Part shown: positions 45,397 to 54,466 of the stretch, in pieces
How positions within the stretch are numbered: the stretch's first letter is position 1
Layout: each line of letters opens with the position of its first letter
The notes under the pieces: generated by a model
Databases searched by the model: none
Told to the model about the DNA's origin: nothing
The model's input: only the letters and a program-made list of their open reading frames with translations
Made by a program: the position numbers and the translations under genes
Assembly (NCBI GenBank): GCA_011050235.1
Contig: DRGC01000055.1
Coordinates: 1 to 64,000, forward strand
DNA length: 64,000 bases
Direction: 5' to 3'
DNA from: Phycisphaerae bacterium
Lineage (GTDB): Bacteria; Planctomycetota; Phycisphaerae; SM23-33

Positions 45397-46656
45397 TCAG
45401 ACGTGGGCTTCGGCGAATTGCTGGACCATGTCGGTCCACTGCTGGTAGCGGTGGGGTTCGTTGCGGCTGGTGAGTGTGCCGTTGAGGACGAACTCGACCA
45501 CACAGCCGTTGGCTTTGGCGGCGGCCAGGATCGTCTCGATCTCGCGCCGGCAGGGCTCGATATCCCACACGCCCGTGGTCAGGTAGGACGGGTTCGGCTT
45601 GGCTGAATAGATGAAATCGCCGCCGATAGCCTCGGCCCCTTCGGCCCAATCGACGAACGGGCTCATCGACACCCGCCGCAGCCGCGGAATACGGCGGACC
45701 ATGTCCATCTTCTTATGCAGCGGCTCGCAGCAGCCGTAGCAGTTCAGCCCGAACAGCTTCAGCAGCGGCATCTCGTGCTGCAGGGCGAGCTCCCAGTGCA
45801 TCTCGGGCGAGACCTCCGAGAGGATCTGCTCGGTGCCGAAGCCCCATTGGTCCTTGAACCGAACCCGCTCGCCGTCGAAGCCGTCAGCCGGCAACTCGTC
45901 GGTCGCGCCGATGCCCCCGGAGCCAACGTGGTTGTTGCCATTGTTCAGCCCGAGCAGGCCCTGGGCCTCGCACTGGCGGGCGACGTCGAGTTCGCTGTCG
46001 ATCATGGCCTTGACCAGCGCCTGGATCCACTGCGGCCTATCGACCAGGTCCATCAATATCTGCCCGGCCCCGCGAAGGAAGACCAGATAGTCCAGCGCAC
46101 ACGCGCACCAGCCGTTGGCGCCGACGATCCGAACGTCCAACCAATCCCCGACCAAATCAGCCAGTTGCTCCTGGTTCTTTCGCGTGGTCTCCCAGTCGCC
46201 GGAGATCGTCCGCTTGGGAAAGACTGCCTCGGGATCGGCATCGTCGCACAGGACCTGGGCGTACAGAACGCCCGTCCGCTGATGCGTGGGCGATTCGGTG
46301 TGGATGGTCTCGCCAACGGCCGTGCACAGCCCCGGGTCGTCGATCACCAGATACGTGTCCACGTTGGCCGTCACGGGCCGGTCGTCGCGGATGTGCTCGA
46401 ACGCATACAGCCGCCGCCGCAGGTCGACCTCCAAGCCGCGGGCCAGCTCGTGCGTGCACTGATATGTTTCCGGCGGGATGAACTCATCCCAGGCGTCTTC
46501 GACGTAGACCAGCACGGGCGGCTTGCAGCGCTGCATCCTGTTGTGACGGCGCCACAGATCGAGACGAGCCTGCTGGATGGGGTCGGCCGCGACGGCGGCG
46601 ACCTGCTTAGCCAGATCGCTCACGACCTGACGATCGGTCTGAGAAATGGCGTCCAT
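45397..46656 (-). CDS. UroD-like protein, long form (GCCEP subfamily)
   Basis: The 419-residue paralogue of 24817-26091 shares NCYGCCEPLHKK, VSMSPFVDWAEG and SAKPNPSYLTTG. The middle contains LGLNNGNNHVGSGG. It follows the glycyl-radical enzyme and activase in the same direction, 56 bases after the activase, so it may act on a product or substrate of that system. Corrinoid-protein methyl transfer is one family role; the true reaction is unknown. Confidence 0.75.
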   Translation of the reverse strand: MDAISQTDRQVVSDLAKQVAAVAADPIQQARLDLWRRHNRMQRCKPPVLVYVEDAWDEFIPPETYQCTHELARGLEVDLRRRLYAFEHIRDDRPVTANVDTYLVIDDPGLCTAVGETIHTESPTHQRTGVLYAQVLCDDADPEAVFPKRTISGDWETTRKNQEQLADLVGDWLDVRIVGANGWCACALDYLVFLRGAGQILMDLVDRPQWIQALVKAMIDSELDVARQCEAQGLLGLNNGNNHVGSGGIGATDELPADGFDGERVRFKDQWGFGTEQILSEVSPEMHWELALQHEMPLLKLFGLNCYGCCEPLHKKMDMVRRIPRLRRVSMSPFVDWAEGAEAIGGDFIYSAKPNPSYLTTGVWDIEPCRREIETILAAAKANGCVVEFVLNGTLTSRNEPHRYQQWTDMVQQFAEAHV

Positions 46657-46712
46657 CCCGCCATTGTCCCCTGGCCCGCGGACCCGTCAAGCACCCGCCG
46701 CGCGGGCGGCGG

Positions 46713-47630
46713 CTAGAACTCGTTGATCACGGACGTGCCGAATTGCTGCAATTGCTCGATCCATCCGCCGACGGTGTCGCTGTCGGGGGATTCGACGTCC
46801 AGGAGGCACTTGTCGACCTCGCCCAGGCCGAAGCGATCGCGCTTCGACAGCCCCAGCCGATGATAGGGCATGATTTCCACCCCCTGCAGGTCGGGCAGCG
46901 ACGCCGCCAGCTCGGCGACCGCGCGGAAATGCTCGCTGCGATCATTGATCCCCGGTGCAATCGGCAGCCGCATCAGAATGGCGGCCCCGCTATCGTGGAG
47001 CTTGCGAAGGTTGGCCAGGATCAGCTCGTTGCCGACGCCGGTGACCTCCACGTGGCGGGCCGGATCGGTCTCCTTGATGTCGTAGAGGAACAGATCGACA
47101 TGCGGGGTGATGCGCTCGTACTGCCGCCACGGCGCGTGGCCGCAGGTCTCGACGGCGCAGTGGAGCCTCTCTCGCTTGGCGCTGGTCAGCAGGGCGTCGG
47201 TGAAATCGGGCTGCATCATCGGCTCGCCGCCGGAGAGCGTCATCCCGCCGCCGGAGGTCTCGTAGAACGGTCGATCTCGAACGACCTCGGCCAGGCAGTG
47301 CTCGGCCGTCACCGTCCGCCCGACGATCTCCAGCGCCCGCGCGTAGCACTCCTCGGCGCACTTGCCGCACACGACACACGCGTCGCGGTCCATAACGTGC
47401 CCGCCGTCGACCATCTTGTGGGCGTCGTTGCCGCACGCGCGAAAGCACCACCCGCACCCGATACACTTGTCCGGCAGGAACGAAAGCTGCTCGCGCGAGT
47501 CCATCCCCTCGGGGTTGTGACACCACAGGCACCGCAGCGGACAGCCCTTCAGAAAGACCGTCGTGCGAATGCCCGGCCCGTCGTGGATCGAGAAACGCTG
47601 AATGTCAAAAATCTGTCCAGTCACCGACAT
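46713..47630 (-). CDS. Glycyl-radical enzyme activating enzyme (radical SAM)
   Basis: The 305-residue protein installs the glycyl radical on its partner. The start IFDIQRFSIHDGPGIRTTVFLKGCPLRCLWCHNPE holds the CX3CX2C motif (CPLRCLWC). A two-cluster ferredoxin insert (CIGCGWCFRAC, CVVCGKCAEEC) and TLSGGEPMMQPDF follow, as in larger GRE activases. The ATG at 47630 matches the family start. It lies 30 bases after the GRE gene. Confidence 0.93.
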   Translation of the reverse strand: MSVTGQIFDIQRFSIHDGPGIRTTVFLKGCPLRCLWCHNPEGMDSREQLSFLPDKCIGCGWCFRACGNDAHKMVDGGHVMDRDACVVCGKCAEECYARALEIVGRTVTAEHCLAEVVRDRPFYETSGGGMTLSGGEPMMQPDFTDALLTSAKRERLHCAVETCGHAPWRQYERITPHVDLFLYDIKETDPARHVEVTGVGNELILANLRKLHDSGAAILMRLPIAPGINDRSEHFRAVAELAASLPDLQGVEIMPYHRLGLSKRDRFGLGEVDKCLLDVESPDSDTVGGWIEQLQQFGTSVINEF

Positions 47631-47659
47631 AAGTAAACAACTCCGATTCTTCACTCCGT

Positions 47660-49774
47660 TTAGACGGCGTAGGCCGTCCGGTCAATCAATTCCTGCTGGT
47701 ACTCGGGCGATAGCGCGACGAACCGGTCGCAGAAACCCCAGACGCGAACGATCAGATCGTCGTAGGCCTCGGGGTCCTTCCGGGCTGCCCGCAGCGTGTC
47801 CGCTCCGATGCAGTTGACCTGCAATTGCAGCCCACCCATCGCCAGGTAGGTCGTAATCAACATGGCGAACTTCTCCAGCCCCGCCTCGCCCGCCAGCGAG
47901 GCCGGGTCGAATGTCATCGTCAGCGACGCGTTCCATTGGCACCACATCGAATCGATCTTCGTCACCGACCGCATGACGGCCGTCGGGCCTTTATGGGCCG
48001 TGCCGTTGGCCGGCGCCAGCGTCACGCTCAGCGGATCGCCGGCGTGGCGGCCGTCGGGGGTGGCCCCAAGATCCCTGCCCCGCGCGACGTGGTGGGCCTG
48101 GTGGATGCCGGCCAGAAAACCGGCCTCGTCGTCGATGCGGTGGCGAATGATCTCACGACACGCCAGCTCCAGGAACTCCACCGCGATCTGATCGACAGCG
48201 TCGTCGTCGTTGCCCCATTTCGGGGCGGCCATCAATCGCCGCCGCAGCGACTCGGCATCGGCGAAATCCGACCGGCAGGCGGCCTTGACCTCAGCCAGGG
48301 TCGCTGCCCCATCCACATAGACAACCTGGTGGATGGCCGCCAACGAATTGATCGCACAGACCGGCGACGCCAGGAACACGCCCTTGTCGCGATAGCGCAG
48401 GCCGTCGTTGGCGACATCCAGCCCGTTGGCGATGCAGTCGTCCATCGGCGCCGACAGGAACGGCAGCGGCTCGCCGGGTCTGTCCGCGATTGCCTGACAA
48501 TAGGCCTTCAAGTGAACGTCGATCTCCGCAACGGTCCGGTCGCAGTAGTCCTGATAGAACGTCTGCCAGTCTGCATCGTCATCGATCGCTTCGAGCGTGG
48601 CCAACAGCCGGTCGGTCAGATCGATATCCGCCGCCAGGTAGAAGTCGCTCTTGCCGGCGATGTTGATGTCCTGGCAGGCGTCGATGGCGTAGTCGCGCGC
48701 GTCGGCTGGGGGAAAGCCGGCCCCGATCAGCGCCGGCACGAATGCATCGTCGTTGAACACGCAAATCTGCGCCGCCCCGTCTCGCAGCAGCTCGGCGACG
48801 TGGCGGACCAGCTCGGGCGGGCTGCCCTGGTGCAGGCGCACGGCCGGCTGGGGGTCGGGCAGCTTCAGCCGGGCGACCGAATCCAGCACGGCCCAGGTCA
48901 CAGCATTCGTGCCGTCGACGCCGTCGCGCGTCAGGCCGCTGAGCATCAGGTTGTTGTTGACCAGGCTCCCGCCGGCCCACAGGTCGTCCTGATCGTTGCA
49001 CTTGATAATGGCGCAGTCGATCAGTTCCCGCGCCCGCTCCTGGTCGTCCGGGTCGCTGGGCCACAGCGGGCCCATGAGCTGATCGAACCGCCCCGACGTC
49101 ACCAGGGAGCCCACCTCCAGCGTCGTCACCAGCCAGACGAACCGGTGCAGTTGCAGGGCCTCGTGGATGTTTCGCGGCGGGCCGGTCGCGATATGGCCGC
49201 ACCCGTCGGCGATCGTTTCCAACTCGCTTCGCCGGCCCCGGTCATCGGTCCGGCCGGCCAGCTCGGCCGCACAATCGGCATAGCGCTGCGACAACACGCC
49301 GGCGGCCTCGCAGGCGATCACAAAGCTCCGCAGGTGGTCCTGCCGCGTCGGATCGCTCTCGTCGGCCAGGCGCCGGCGGGCCCGATCGGCCAGCCCGCCC
49401 AGGCCGTAGTCAATGACGTTGGCGTAGCCAGGCACGTTATGGCTGGCGGCTCGGCCGCGGTCGTAGCAGGCGGCTTCATCGTCATCGCGGTAGAACTCCG
49501 GCAGCGTTGGCATCCAGACAAGCTCCGGGCGGGCATCGTCCGGCGGGGGGATGATCGTCCGCATGCCGACGATTAACTCGTCCGGCTCGATGGCGACGGG
49601 CATCTGCTCGCATACCAGGTGCAGGGCGCGGGCGCGGCGCTCGGGGAGGGAGCAGTCCAACTCGGCTACCGACCAATCGGCCGGCCGGGCAACACGATGC
49701 CGCACGTGATCGAGGCCCACCATCCGGCGGCGAAGCCGCTGGATACGGGGGCTCGTCTCGATTCGCTTAATCAC
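47660..49774 (-). CDS. Glycyl-radical enzyme (PFL-like) with non-canonical active-site loop
   Basis: The 704-residue protein has the C-terminal glycyl-radical motif RVWGFCDRF with Gly680 and QQELIDRT. The loop expected to hold the thiyl Cys reads YAIDACQDINIAGKS, so Cys367 is present, but the common GCVE is ACQD. The usual Glu base is therefore missing. Other PFL-like landmarks (NVPGYANVIDYGLGG, RFDQLMGPLWP, NNNLMLSGLT) are visible. It is followed by its activase and a UroD-like gene. Start is a GTG at 49774 with GGAGAG upstream. The substrate is unknown; dehydratase, lyase or decarboxylase activity cannot be told apart. Confidence 0.82.
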   Translation of the reverse strand: MIKRIETSPRIQRLRRRMVGLDHVRHRVARPADWSVAELDCSLPERRARALHLVCEQMPVAIEPDELIVGMRTIIPPPDDARPELVWMPTLPEFYRDDDEAACYDRGRAASHNVPGYANVIDYGLGGLADRARRRLADESDPTRQDHLRSFVIACEAAGVLSQRYADCAAELAGRTDDRGRRSELETIADGCGHIATGPPRNIHEALQLHRFVWLVTTLEVGSLVTSGRFDQLMGPLWPSDPDDQERARELIDCAIIKCNDQDDLWAGGSLVNNNLMLSGLTRDGVDGTNAVTWAVLDSVARLKLPDPQPAVRLHQGSPPELVRHVAELLRDGAAQICVFNDDAFVPALIGAGFPPADARDYAIDACQDINIAGKSDFYLAADIDLTDRLLATLEAIDDDADWQTFYQDYCDRTVAEIDVHLKAYCQAIADRPGEPLPFLSAPMDDCIANGLDVANDGLRYRDKGVFLASPVCAINSLAAIHQVVYVDGAATLAEVKAACRSDFADAESLRRRLMAAPKWGNDDDAVDQIAVEFLELACREIIRHRIDDEAGFLAGIHQAHHVARGRDLGATPDGRHAGDPLSVTLAPANGTAHKGPTAVMRSVTKIDSMWCQWNASLTMTFDPASLAGEAGLEKFAMLITTYLAMGGLQLQVNCIGADTLRAARKDPEAYDDLIVRVWGFCDRFVALSPEYQQELIDRTAYAV

Positions 49775-49941
49775 AGATGTTCAACTCTCCAATGGTCAGG
49801 GCGTCCGTGCCCTGTAACCCTCCATTCTACGGCCTGAGCGATATTTCAGGTAGACCAAAGACGAACGACCGACCCGAGCATTATGCCCGGACCGGTCGTT
49901 TGTGCCAATCCGGCGCGTCACAGCCGCGCCAATCTCATGCG

Positions 49942-50865
49942 TTACGGTCCATCGCTGCCTTCATCCGGATCGTCGCTGACCGTGGCGGGTTCGTCGCGGC
50001 CCGTGCCAGTCCATCGACGGTTGTTGCCCACCCCGGGGATGACGACATCGTCCTCGTCGAGTTTGTAGCCGAGCTTTTCCAGCGTCATCGAGCTGGCGTG
50101 CCCGTCCACGAGAGCCACGCTCACATTCCCGCGGTGACGTGCCTCGGCCGGCGAGTGGCCGATCGGCCCGTCCGGGCCGGCGGTTGGGCCGAACTTCGGG
50201 ATTCCCATGCTCGCCGCCAGTTTCGGCGGGTCGAGCGTATAGGAATGCTTGCCGTGGTTGGGGTCGCCGCCGCGGCTGTCGGCGAAGAATACCGTCATTG
50301 CGGGCACTTCGATTCGTTCTTCGGAGACCGGGAAGTTTGTGAAGTAACCATCGTCCTCGAGGCTCCGGGAATCGCCCAGGTACTGGTAGTTGTACCCGTA
50401 GGCGCCGTTACGGATGTCGCGCTCATACTTGTCTCGCAGCGACGGACAAATGTAGTAGTCGTTTGTCATCGTCCGCGAGTCGCCGTCGCCGAAGGTCGCG
50501 CCGCCATAGGGCTCCGGATCAATGACAGGCCCCGCCCCCTGGTCGAGGAACCACTGCCATCTCGGCTTGGTCCGGCCGTATTCATTGACGAAATCACTGC
50601 CGTTCTTGTTGTACTTCAGCCGTACGGGTGGAAACACCCGGTGCTCAGCCAGGTACATCTGCCCCGCGATCCCGAGACGCCGGACATTGGTCAGGCAGAC
50701 CGTGGATCGTGCGTACTCGCGCGCCCGGCTAATCGCCGGCAGCAGCAGCGTAGCCAGCAGCGCGATGATCGATATCACCAGAAGAAGTTCGACCAACGTG
50801 AACCCGCGGGCGCCAGGCGCGCCCGTCCAAACAGTGTCGTTCCTGCTTCTCGTTTTGGCAGCCAT
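49942..50865 (-). CDS. Type II/IV pseudopilin (prepilin, DUF1559-like)
   Basis: The 307-residue protein has a prepilin leader ending [30 protein letters not shown], with cleavage before Phe and Glu at mature position 5. The rest resembles planctomycete DUF1559-like pseudopilins, including [24 protein letters not shown] near the end. AGGAG lies 7 nt before the ATG at 50865. It is probably a pilus or secretion subunit with a large exported domain. Confidence 0.82.
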   Translation of the reverse strand: MAAKTRSRNDTVWTGAPGARGFTLVELLLVISIIALLATLLLPAISRAREYARSTVCLTNVRRLGIAGQMYLAEHRVFPPVRLKYNKNGSDFVNEYGRTKPRWQWFLDQGAGPVIDPEPYGGATFGDGDSRTMTNDYYICPSLRDKYERDIRNGAYGYNYQYLGDSRSLEDDGYFTNFPVSEERIEVPAMTVFFADSRGGDPNHGKHSYTLDPPKLAASMGIPKFGPTAGPDGPIGHSPAEARHRGNVSVALVDGHASSMTLEKLGYKLDEDDVVIPGVGNNRRWTGTGRDEPATVSDDPDEGSDGP

Positions 50866-51002
50866 ATTCGTGCTCCTGTTCACCGCGCCGGCGCACAAGA
50901 CGGGCGGCGCAGTTGTGGCTTATCTCATCTGGCTGGCTGGTTTGCCCGAGAGGGCTGGAACTGGCTGGCCGCGTCACCGTCCGCACCGAGCGGGCGGGAA
51001 CG

Positions 51003-51191
51003 CTACTTCGTCAGAATCAGTTTGCTGTTTCGCGTAATCCGAAGCCGATACTCCTCGCTTCGGTAGATCAGTCGCACTTCCCGCGCACCGCCGAAGAGCT
51101 TTTCGGCGTTCAAAATCACCGGGCCGTTTCGCTCGGCCGGATAATCGGTGTCAACGCGGTCGCTTCTAGAATGGTCGGGCTCGTGGGCCAT
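51003..51191 (-). CDS. hemP: HemP-like hemin uptake protein
   Basis: This 62-residue protein ends in REVRLIYRSEEYRLRITRNSKLILTK, the HemP signature. HemP is a small factor in haem/iron uptake loci. It lies 27 bases after the DtxR-type regulator in the same direction, so it is probably iron-controlled. Confidence 0.8.
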   Translation of the reverse strand: MAHEPDHSRSDRVDTDYPAERNGPVILNAEKLFGGAREVRLIYRSEEYRLRITRNSKLILTK

Positions 51192-51218
51192 GGGTCGTTG
51201 CTGTTTTCTCGGTGCGGG

Positions 51219-51761
51219 TCAGGCGCTCTTTGTCTCGGCGAGCGGGCACGCCCCGTCGATGCACTCCAGCCCGCAACACGGGCAGATATCGTTCGGCCGG
51301 CCCGTGCAGACCGGGCACTCCGGCCCGAGCCGCTCGTCAAGCACCCCGCTGAGATCGTTATCCTTCCAGTAGGCCACCAACGCCGACAGCCGCCGCGCGG
51401 TCGGGGCGTTGATGAGATTCTCGAGGCGACAGCTCTCGCTGTGCGATTGCTCCGCCGACATGCCCAGCACCTCGGTGAGAAACTCCTCAACCACCGCGTG
51501 CCGCATCTTCAGGCTCGCCACCGCCTGCCGGCCGGTGTCGGTCAGATGGAAAAAGTGGTTCCCGTCCTGCCGAACATAGCCGGCGGATTTGAGGCACTGC
51601 ATCGCCACCGACACGCTGCCTCGCGTGATCCCAAGACGGCGAGCGATATCCGTCACCCGCGCGTAGCCCTGCCGCCCGATCGACTCATCGACCGCCAACA
51701 GGTGATGCGACGCGCTGTGGGTCAGGCCTTGGGGCTCGAACTTTCTCTGCGTATTCGCCAT
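51219..51761 (-). CDS. DtxR/MntR-family metal-dependent repressor with Cys-rich tail
   Basis: The 180-residue protein has a winged-helix domain (VTDIARRLGITRGSVSVAMQCLKSAGYV) and metal-binding dimer helix (HAVVEEFLTEVLGMSAEQSHSESCRLEN), including the C/H/E ligands. No SH3 domain is seen. Instead a C-terminal tail carries CPVCTGRPNDICPCCGLECI and another Cys, likely a zinc or Fe-S site. No ribosome site is seen at 51761, consistent with a leaderless message from the -10 only about 10 bases upstream. It controls hemP by position. Confidence 0.82.
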   Translation of the reverse strand: MANTQRKFEPQGLTHSASHHLLAVDESIGRQGYARVTDIARRLGITRGSVSVAMQCLKSAGYVRQDGNHFFHLTDTGRQAVASLKMRHAVVEEFLTEVLGMSAEQSHSESCRLENLINAPTARRLSALVAYWKDNDLSGVLDERLGPECPVCTGRPNDICPCCGLECIDGACPLAETKSA

Positions 51762-51770
51762 GGGCGGTGG

Positions 51771-51802
51771 AATATACAATCACCTGTTTGGGTATGCAAA
51801 CA
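51771..51802 (-). promoter_or_regulatory. dtxR promoter with overlapping operator
   Basis: On the minus strand TATATT (51771-51776) is 17 bases from a weak -35 TTGCAT. A perfect inverted repeat TGTTTG-N6-CAAACA (51785-51802) overlaps the -35. It is a candidate autoregulatory site. Confidence 0.5.
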
Positions 51803-51938
51803 AAACTCCATTCTTTTTTCGACATCCGATCTGATTGGTGGCTTCTTCCGCCCACCGGCCCCGTTTCCCTACAAAGCAAACACCATAACAATCTATTTTG
51901 ACAATATTTACTGACTTCCCTGTGGGATAATCCCCTGC

Positions 51939-54227
51939 CTAGGCGCGCTGCTGGATTGAGTCGAGGTAGCCCACGGCGCCGGGGCTTAGTTCGGCGGCAT
52001 TGGCTTCGTCGGTGTCGATGTGCATGTCCAGGCGATAGTCCGGATCGACGCGAACCATGACGTCACCGAAGATCAGCGACCGCTCGCCCGGCACGCGAAT
52101 GCGCACAATGTCGTGGTCGCGCAGGGCGAACTCCATCGCATCCTGCGGTGACATGTGGATGTGTCGCATCGCGCAGATCACACCGCACTCGAGCGTCACC
52201 TGGCCGGCCGGGCCGATCAGCGTGAGCCCGGGCGTGCCTTCCAGATCGCCCGACAGGCGAATGGGCGCATCGATGCCCAGCTTGAACTCCTCCGTGCGCG
52301 AGATCTCGACCTGGGTCTGCGGACGGGCCGGGCCAAGAACGCGCGCGCGCTCGATGGCGCCCTTGGGGCCCTGCAGCGTGACCGTCTCCCCGCAGGCGAA
52401 CTGCCCGGGTTGGCTCAGGTCGGCGTGCCAAGTCAACTCGTGGCCGGGTCCGAACAGCGCCTCCACGTGCTCATCGGTCAGGTGGAGGTGATGGGCCGAC
52501 GGGCTGATGGGGATCGGCTCGTGGTGGAGGCGCATGATGTCGGTGACGCGCCGGTTGGCCAGGGCCTGGACGGTCTGGCGGGCGATCGTGTGTTCCTCAT
52601 TGCTGCCGACGGCGAACACGCGTGTGAGGCCTGGGCCCGCGGAGATCTCGGCCACCTCGCCGGCCGCCACGTGGGTGGTGCGGTTGTGGGCCTCATCCAG
52701 TCGAACGCCCATGCTGTCGAGGCCCTGGCAGATTCGGGCCCGCACGCCGGTGGCGTTCTCGCCAACGCCGCCGGTGAAGATAACGATATCGGCGCCGCCC
52801 AGCAGGCCGACGTAAGAGGCCAGGTACTTCCGCGCGCGGCGGCAGTAGATCTCGATGGCCAACAGCGCCCGCGCGTGGCCGGCCTCGGCGGCCTGCATCA
52901 CCGTCAGCACGTCGCCGGAAACGCCCGACAGGCCCAGCAGGCCCGCCTCGGTGTACAGGCGGTGGGTCAGCTCGTTGGCGTCCAGCCCTCGCCGGCCGAT
53001 CAGGTGCAGCACGAGCCCCGGATCCAGGTCGCCCGGGCGGGTGGACATCACCAGCCCTTCCAGCGACGTCAGGCCCATGCTGCTATCGACGCAGCGGCCG
53101 CGGTCGATGGCAGCCAGCGACGCCCCCGTGCCCAGATGGCAGACGACGATCTTCAACGCCTCGAAGTTGACGCCCAGAAACTCGCATGCCGCCCGCGCGG
53201 CGCCCTCGTGCGAGATCCCGTGCGAGCCGAACCGCCTCAACCGTCCGCCGTCGGTCAGGTCATCGGGCAGGGCGTACTGATACGCCGCGGGCGGCATCTT
53301 CAGATGAAAGGCGGTATCGAACACCGCCACCTGCGGCACGTCGCCGGCCAGCGACCGGCAGATCTCGATGCCGCGAAGGTTGTAGGGATTCTCCAGCGGG
53401 GCCAGGTCCGCCAGGCGGGCGATCTCGTCGGTGACCTCATCGTCAGCCAGCGCCGGCCCGTTGAAGCGCCCGCCGCCGTGGCAGACGCGGTGCCCGATGG
53501 CCGACAACTCCGACACATCCGACAGCACGCCCCCCTCTGTGGCCGTCAGCGTCGCCAGCATCGCCTTCAGGGCCGCCTCGTGCGTGGCCGGATCGATGGG
53601 CTGTTCGCCCGCCCCGGCCGGGCCCCAATAGGCATGAACCGCCTGCGGCCCGCCCAGACCGTCGACACTCCCGCCGGCCAGGGCGCCTTCGGAGGCGGTG
53701 TCGAAGTACCGGTAGCGCATATCGCCCTGGCGGCAGCTGACCGACAGAATCCGCATGGGCTCATAGGCGCCCAGGCTAAATCGCACGGCGGTCGGCCTGG
53801 GGGCGGCCATCCGCCCGGCCGGCGGCGCCAGGCGCGCCGTCATCAGCCGAACCAGGAACCGCGCCGCATCGATGTTGGCTGCGATCAGCGGGGCGATCGC
53901 CTCATGCAGGAAGACCACGGCCTGGGAGGGCTCGACGGCCACCACGTCGGCGCTGGAGGGGTTGCCCGTCAGCAGCGACATCTCCCCGAAACACTCCCCC
54001 GGCTCGATCGTGCCCAGCCGCTGGCGCTGCGGGGTGTCATGGCCCTGGACGGCCTCGAGACGGCCGGCCAGCAGCACGCCGAGCACTTCGCCCGCCTCGC
54101 CGCAGCGGATGCAGACCTCGCCGGGCTCGTAGGAAACAGCCACGCCAACACGGATGGCCTCGGCCATGGCCTCGGGCGAAAAGGTCGCGAAGAGCGGGTG
54201 CGATTGCAGTTGGCCTGCGATATCCAT
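51939..54227 (-). CDS. Cyclic-nucleotide-binding domain - acetate kinase - PduL fusion
   Basis: This 762-residue protein fuses three modules. Residues 1-130 are a CNBD (RLEAVQGHD... GECFGEMSLLTGNPSSADVVA). Residues about 158-565 are acetate kinase: GHRVCHGGG, FDTAFH, CHLGTGAS, STRPGDLDPG and FTGGVGENA are present. The AckA N-terminal Asn-x-Gly-Ser-Ser-Ser motif is replaced by SVSCRQGD, so the Mg-binding Asn is gone. Residues about 570-760 are PduL: zinc pairs HLHLT and MRHIHMS. Together acyl-CoA to acyl phosphate to acid plus ATP on one chain, possibly controlled by cNMP. The ATG at 54227 is chosen at the CNBD start; no ribosome site is evident. Confidence 0.85.
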   Translation of the reverse strand: MDIAGQLQSHPLFATFSPEAMAEAIRVGVAVSYEPGEVCIRCGEAGEVLGVLLAGRLEAVQGHDTPQRQRLGTIEPGECFGEMSLLTGNPSSADVVAVEPSQAVVFLHEAIAPLIAANIDAARFLVRLMTARLAPPAGRMAAPRPTAVRFSLGAYEPMRILSVSCRQGDMRYRYFDTASEGALAGGSVDGLGGPQAVHAYWGPAGAGEQPIDPATHEAALKAMLATLTATEGGVLSDVSELSAIGHRVCHGGGRFNGPALADDEVTDEIARLADLAPLENPYNLRGIEICRSLAGDVPQVAVFDTAFHLKMPPAAYQYALPDDLTDGGRLRRFGSHGISHEGAARAACEFLGVNFEALKIVVCHLGTGASLAAIDRGRCVDSSMGLTSLEGLVMSTRPGDLDPGLVLHLIGRRGLDANELTHRLYTEAGLLGLSGVSGDVLTVMQAAEAGHARALLAIEIYCRRARKYLASYVGLLGGADIVIFTGGVGENATGVRARICQGLDSMGVRLDEAHNRTTHVAAGEVAEISAGPGLTRVFAVGSNEEHTIARQTVQALANRRVTDIMRLHHEPIPISPSAHHLHLTDEHVEALFGPGHELTWHADLSQPGQFACGETVTLQGPKGAIERARVLGPARPQTQVEISRTEEFKLGIDAPIRLSGDLEGTPGLTLIGPAGQVTLECGVICAMRHIHMSPQDAMEFALRDHDIVRIRVPGERSLIFGDVMVRVDPDYRLDMHIDTDEANAAELSPGAVGYLDSIQQRA

Positions 54228-54466
54228 TCGATAATCCCACAGCTGGCGGCGGTTTTGCGCGGGTATGCTACCAGACCCCGCCTCCCGTGTCTGCACACGG
54301 CCGAGACTGCAGTGACCATTCGACAGCTAGGGGGTTGCATTAACGGCCACGACATGGGAGGATAACAAGATATTATCGAAAGCCCGACCGTTTGGAGGGC
54401 TGTGCAGACAACCCGGTGGAAGTCATCATAACGTTCGGCCGGGGGTGATGCACTGCTGCAATAGTG

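Noticed and set aside
52155-54365. 736-codon plus-strand frame opposite the AckA fusion
   Set aside because: It has low-complexity Arg/Gly/Gln composition and is antisense to a certain gene.
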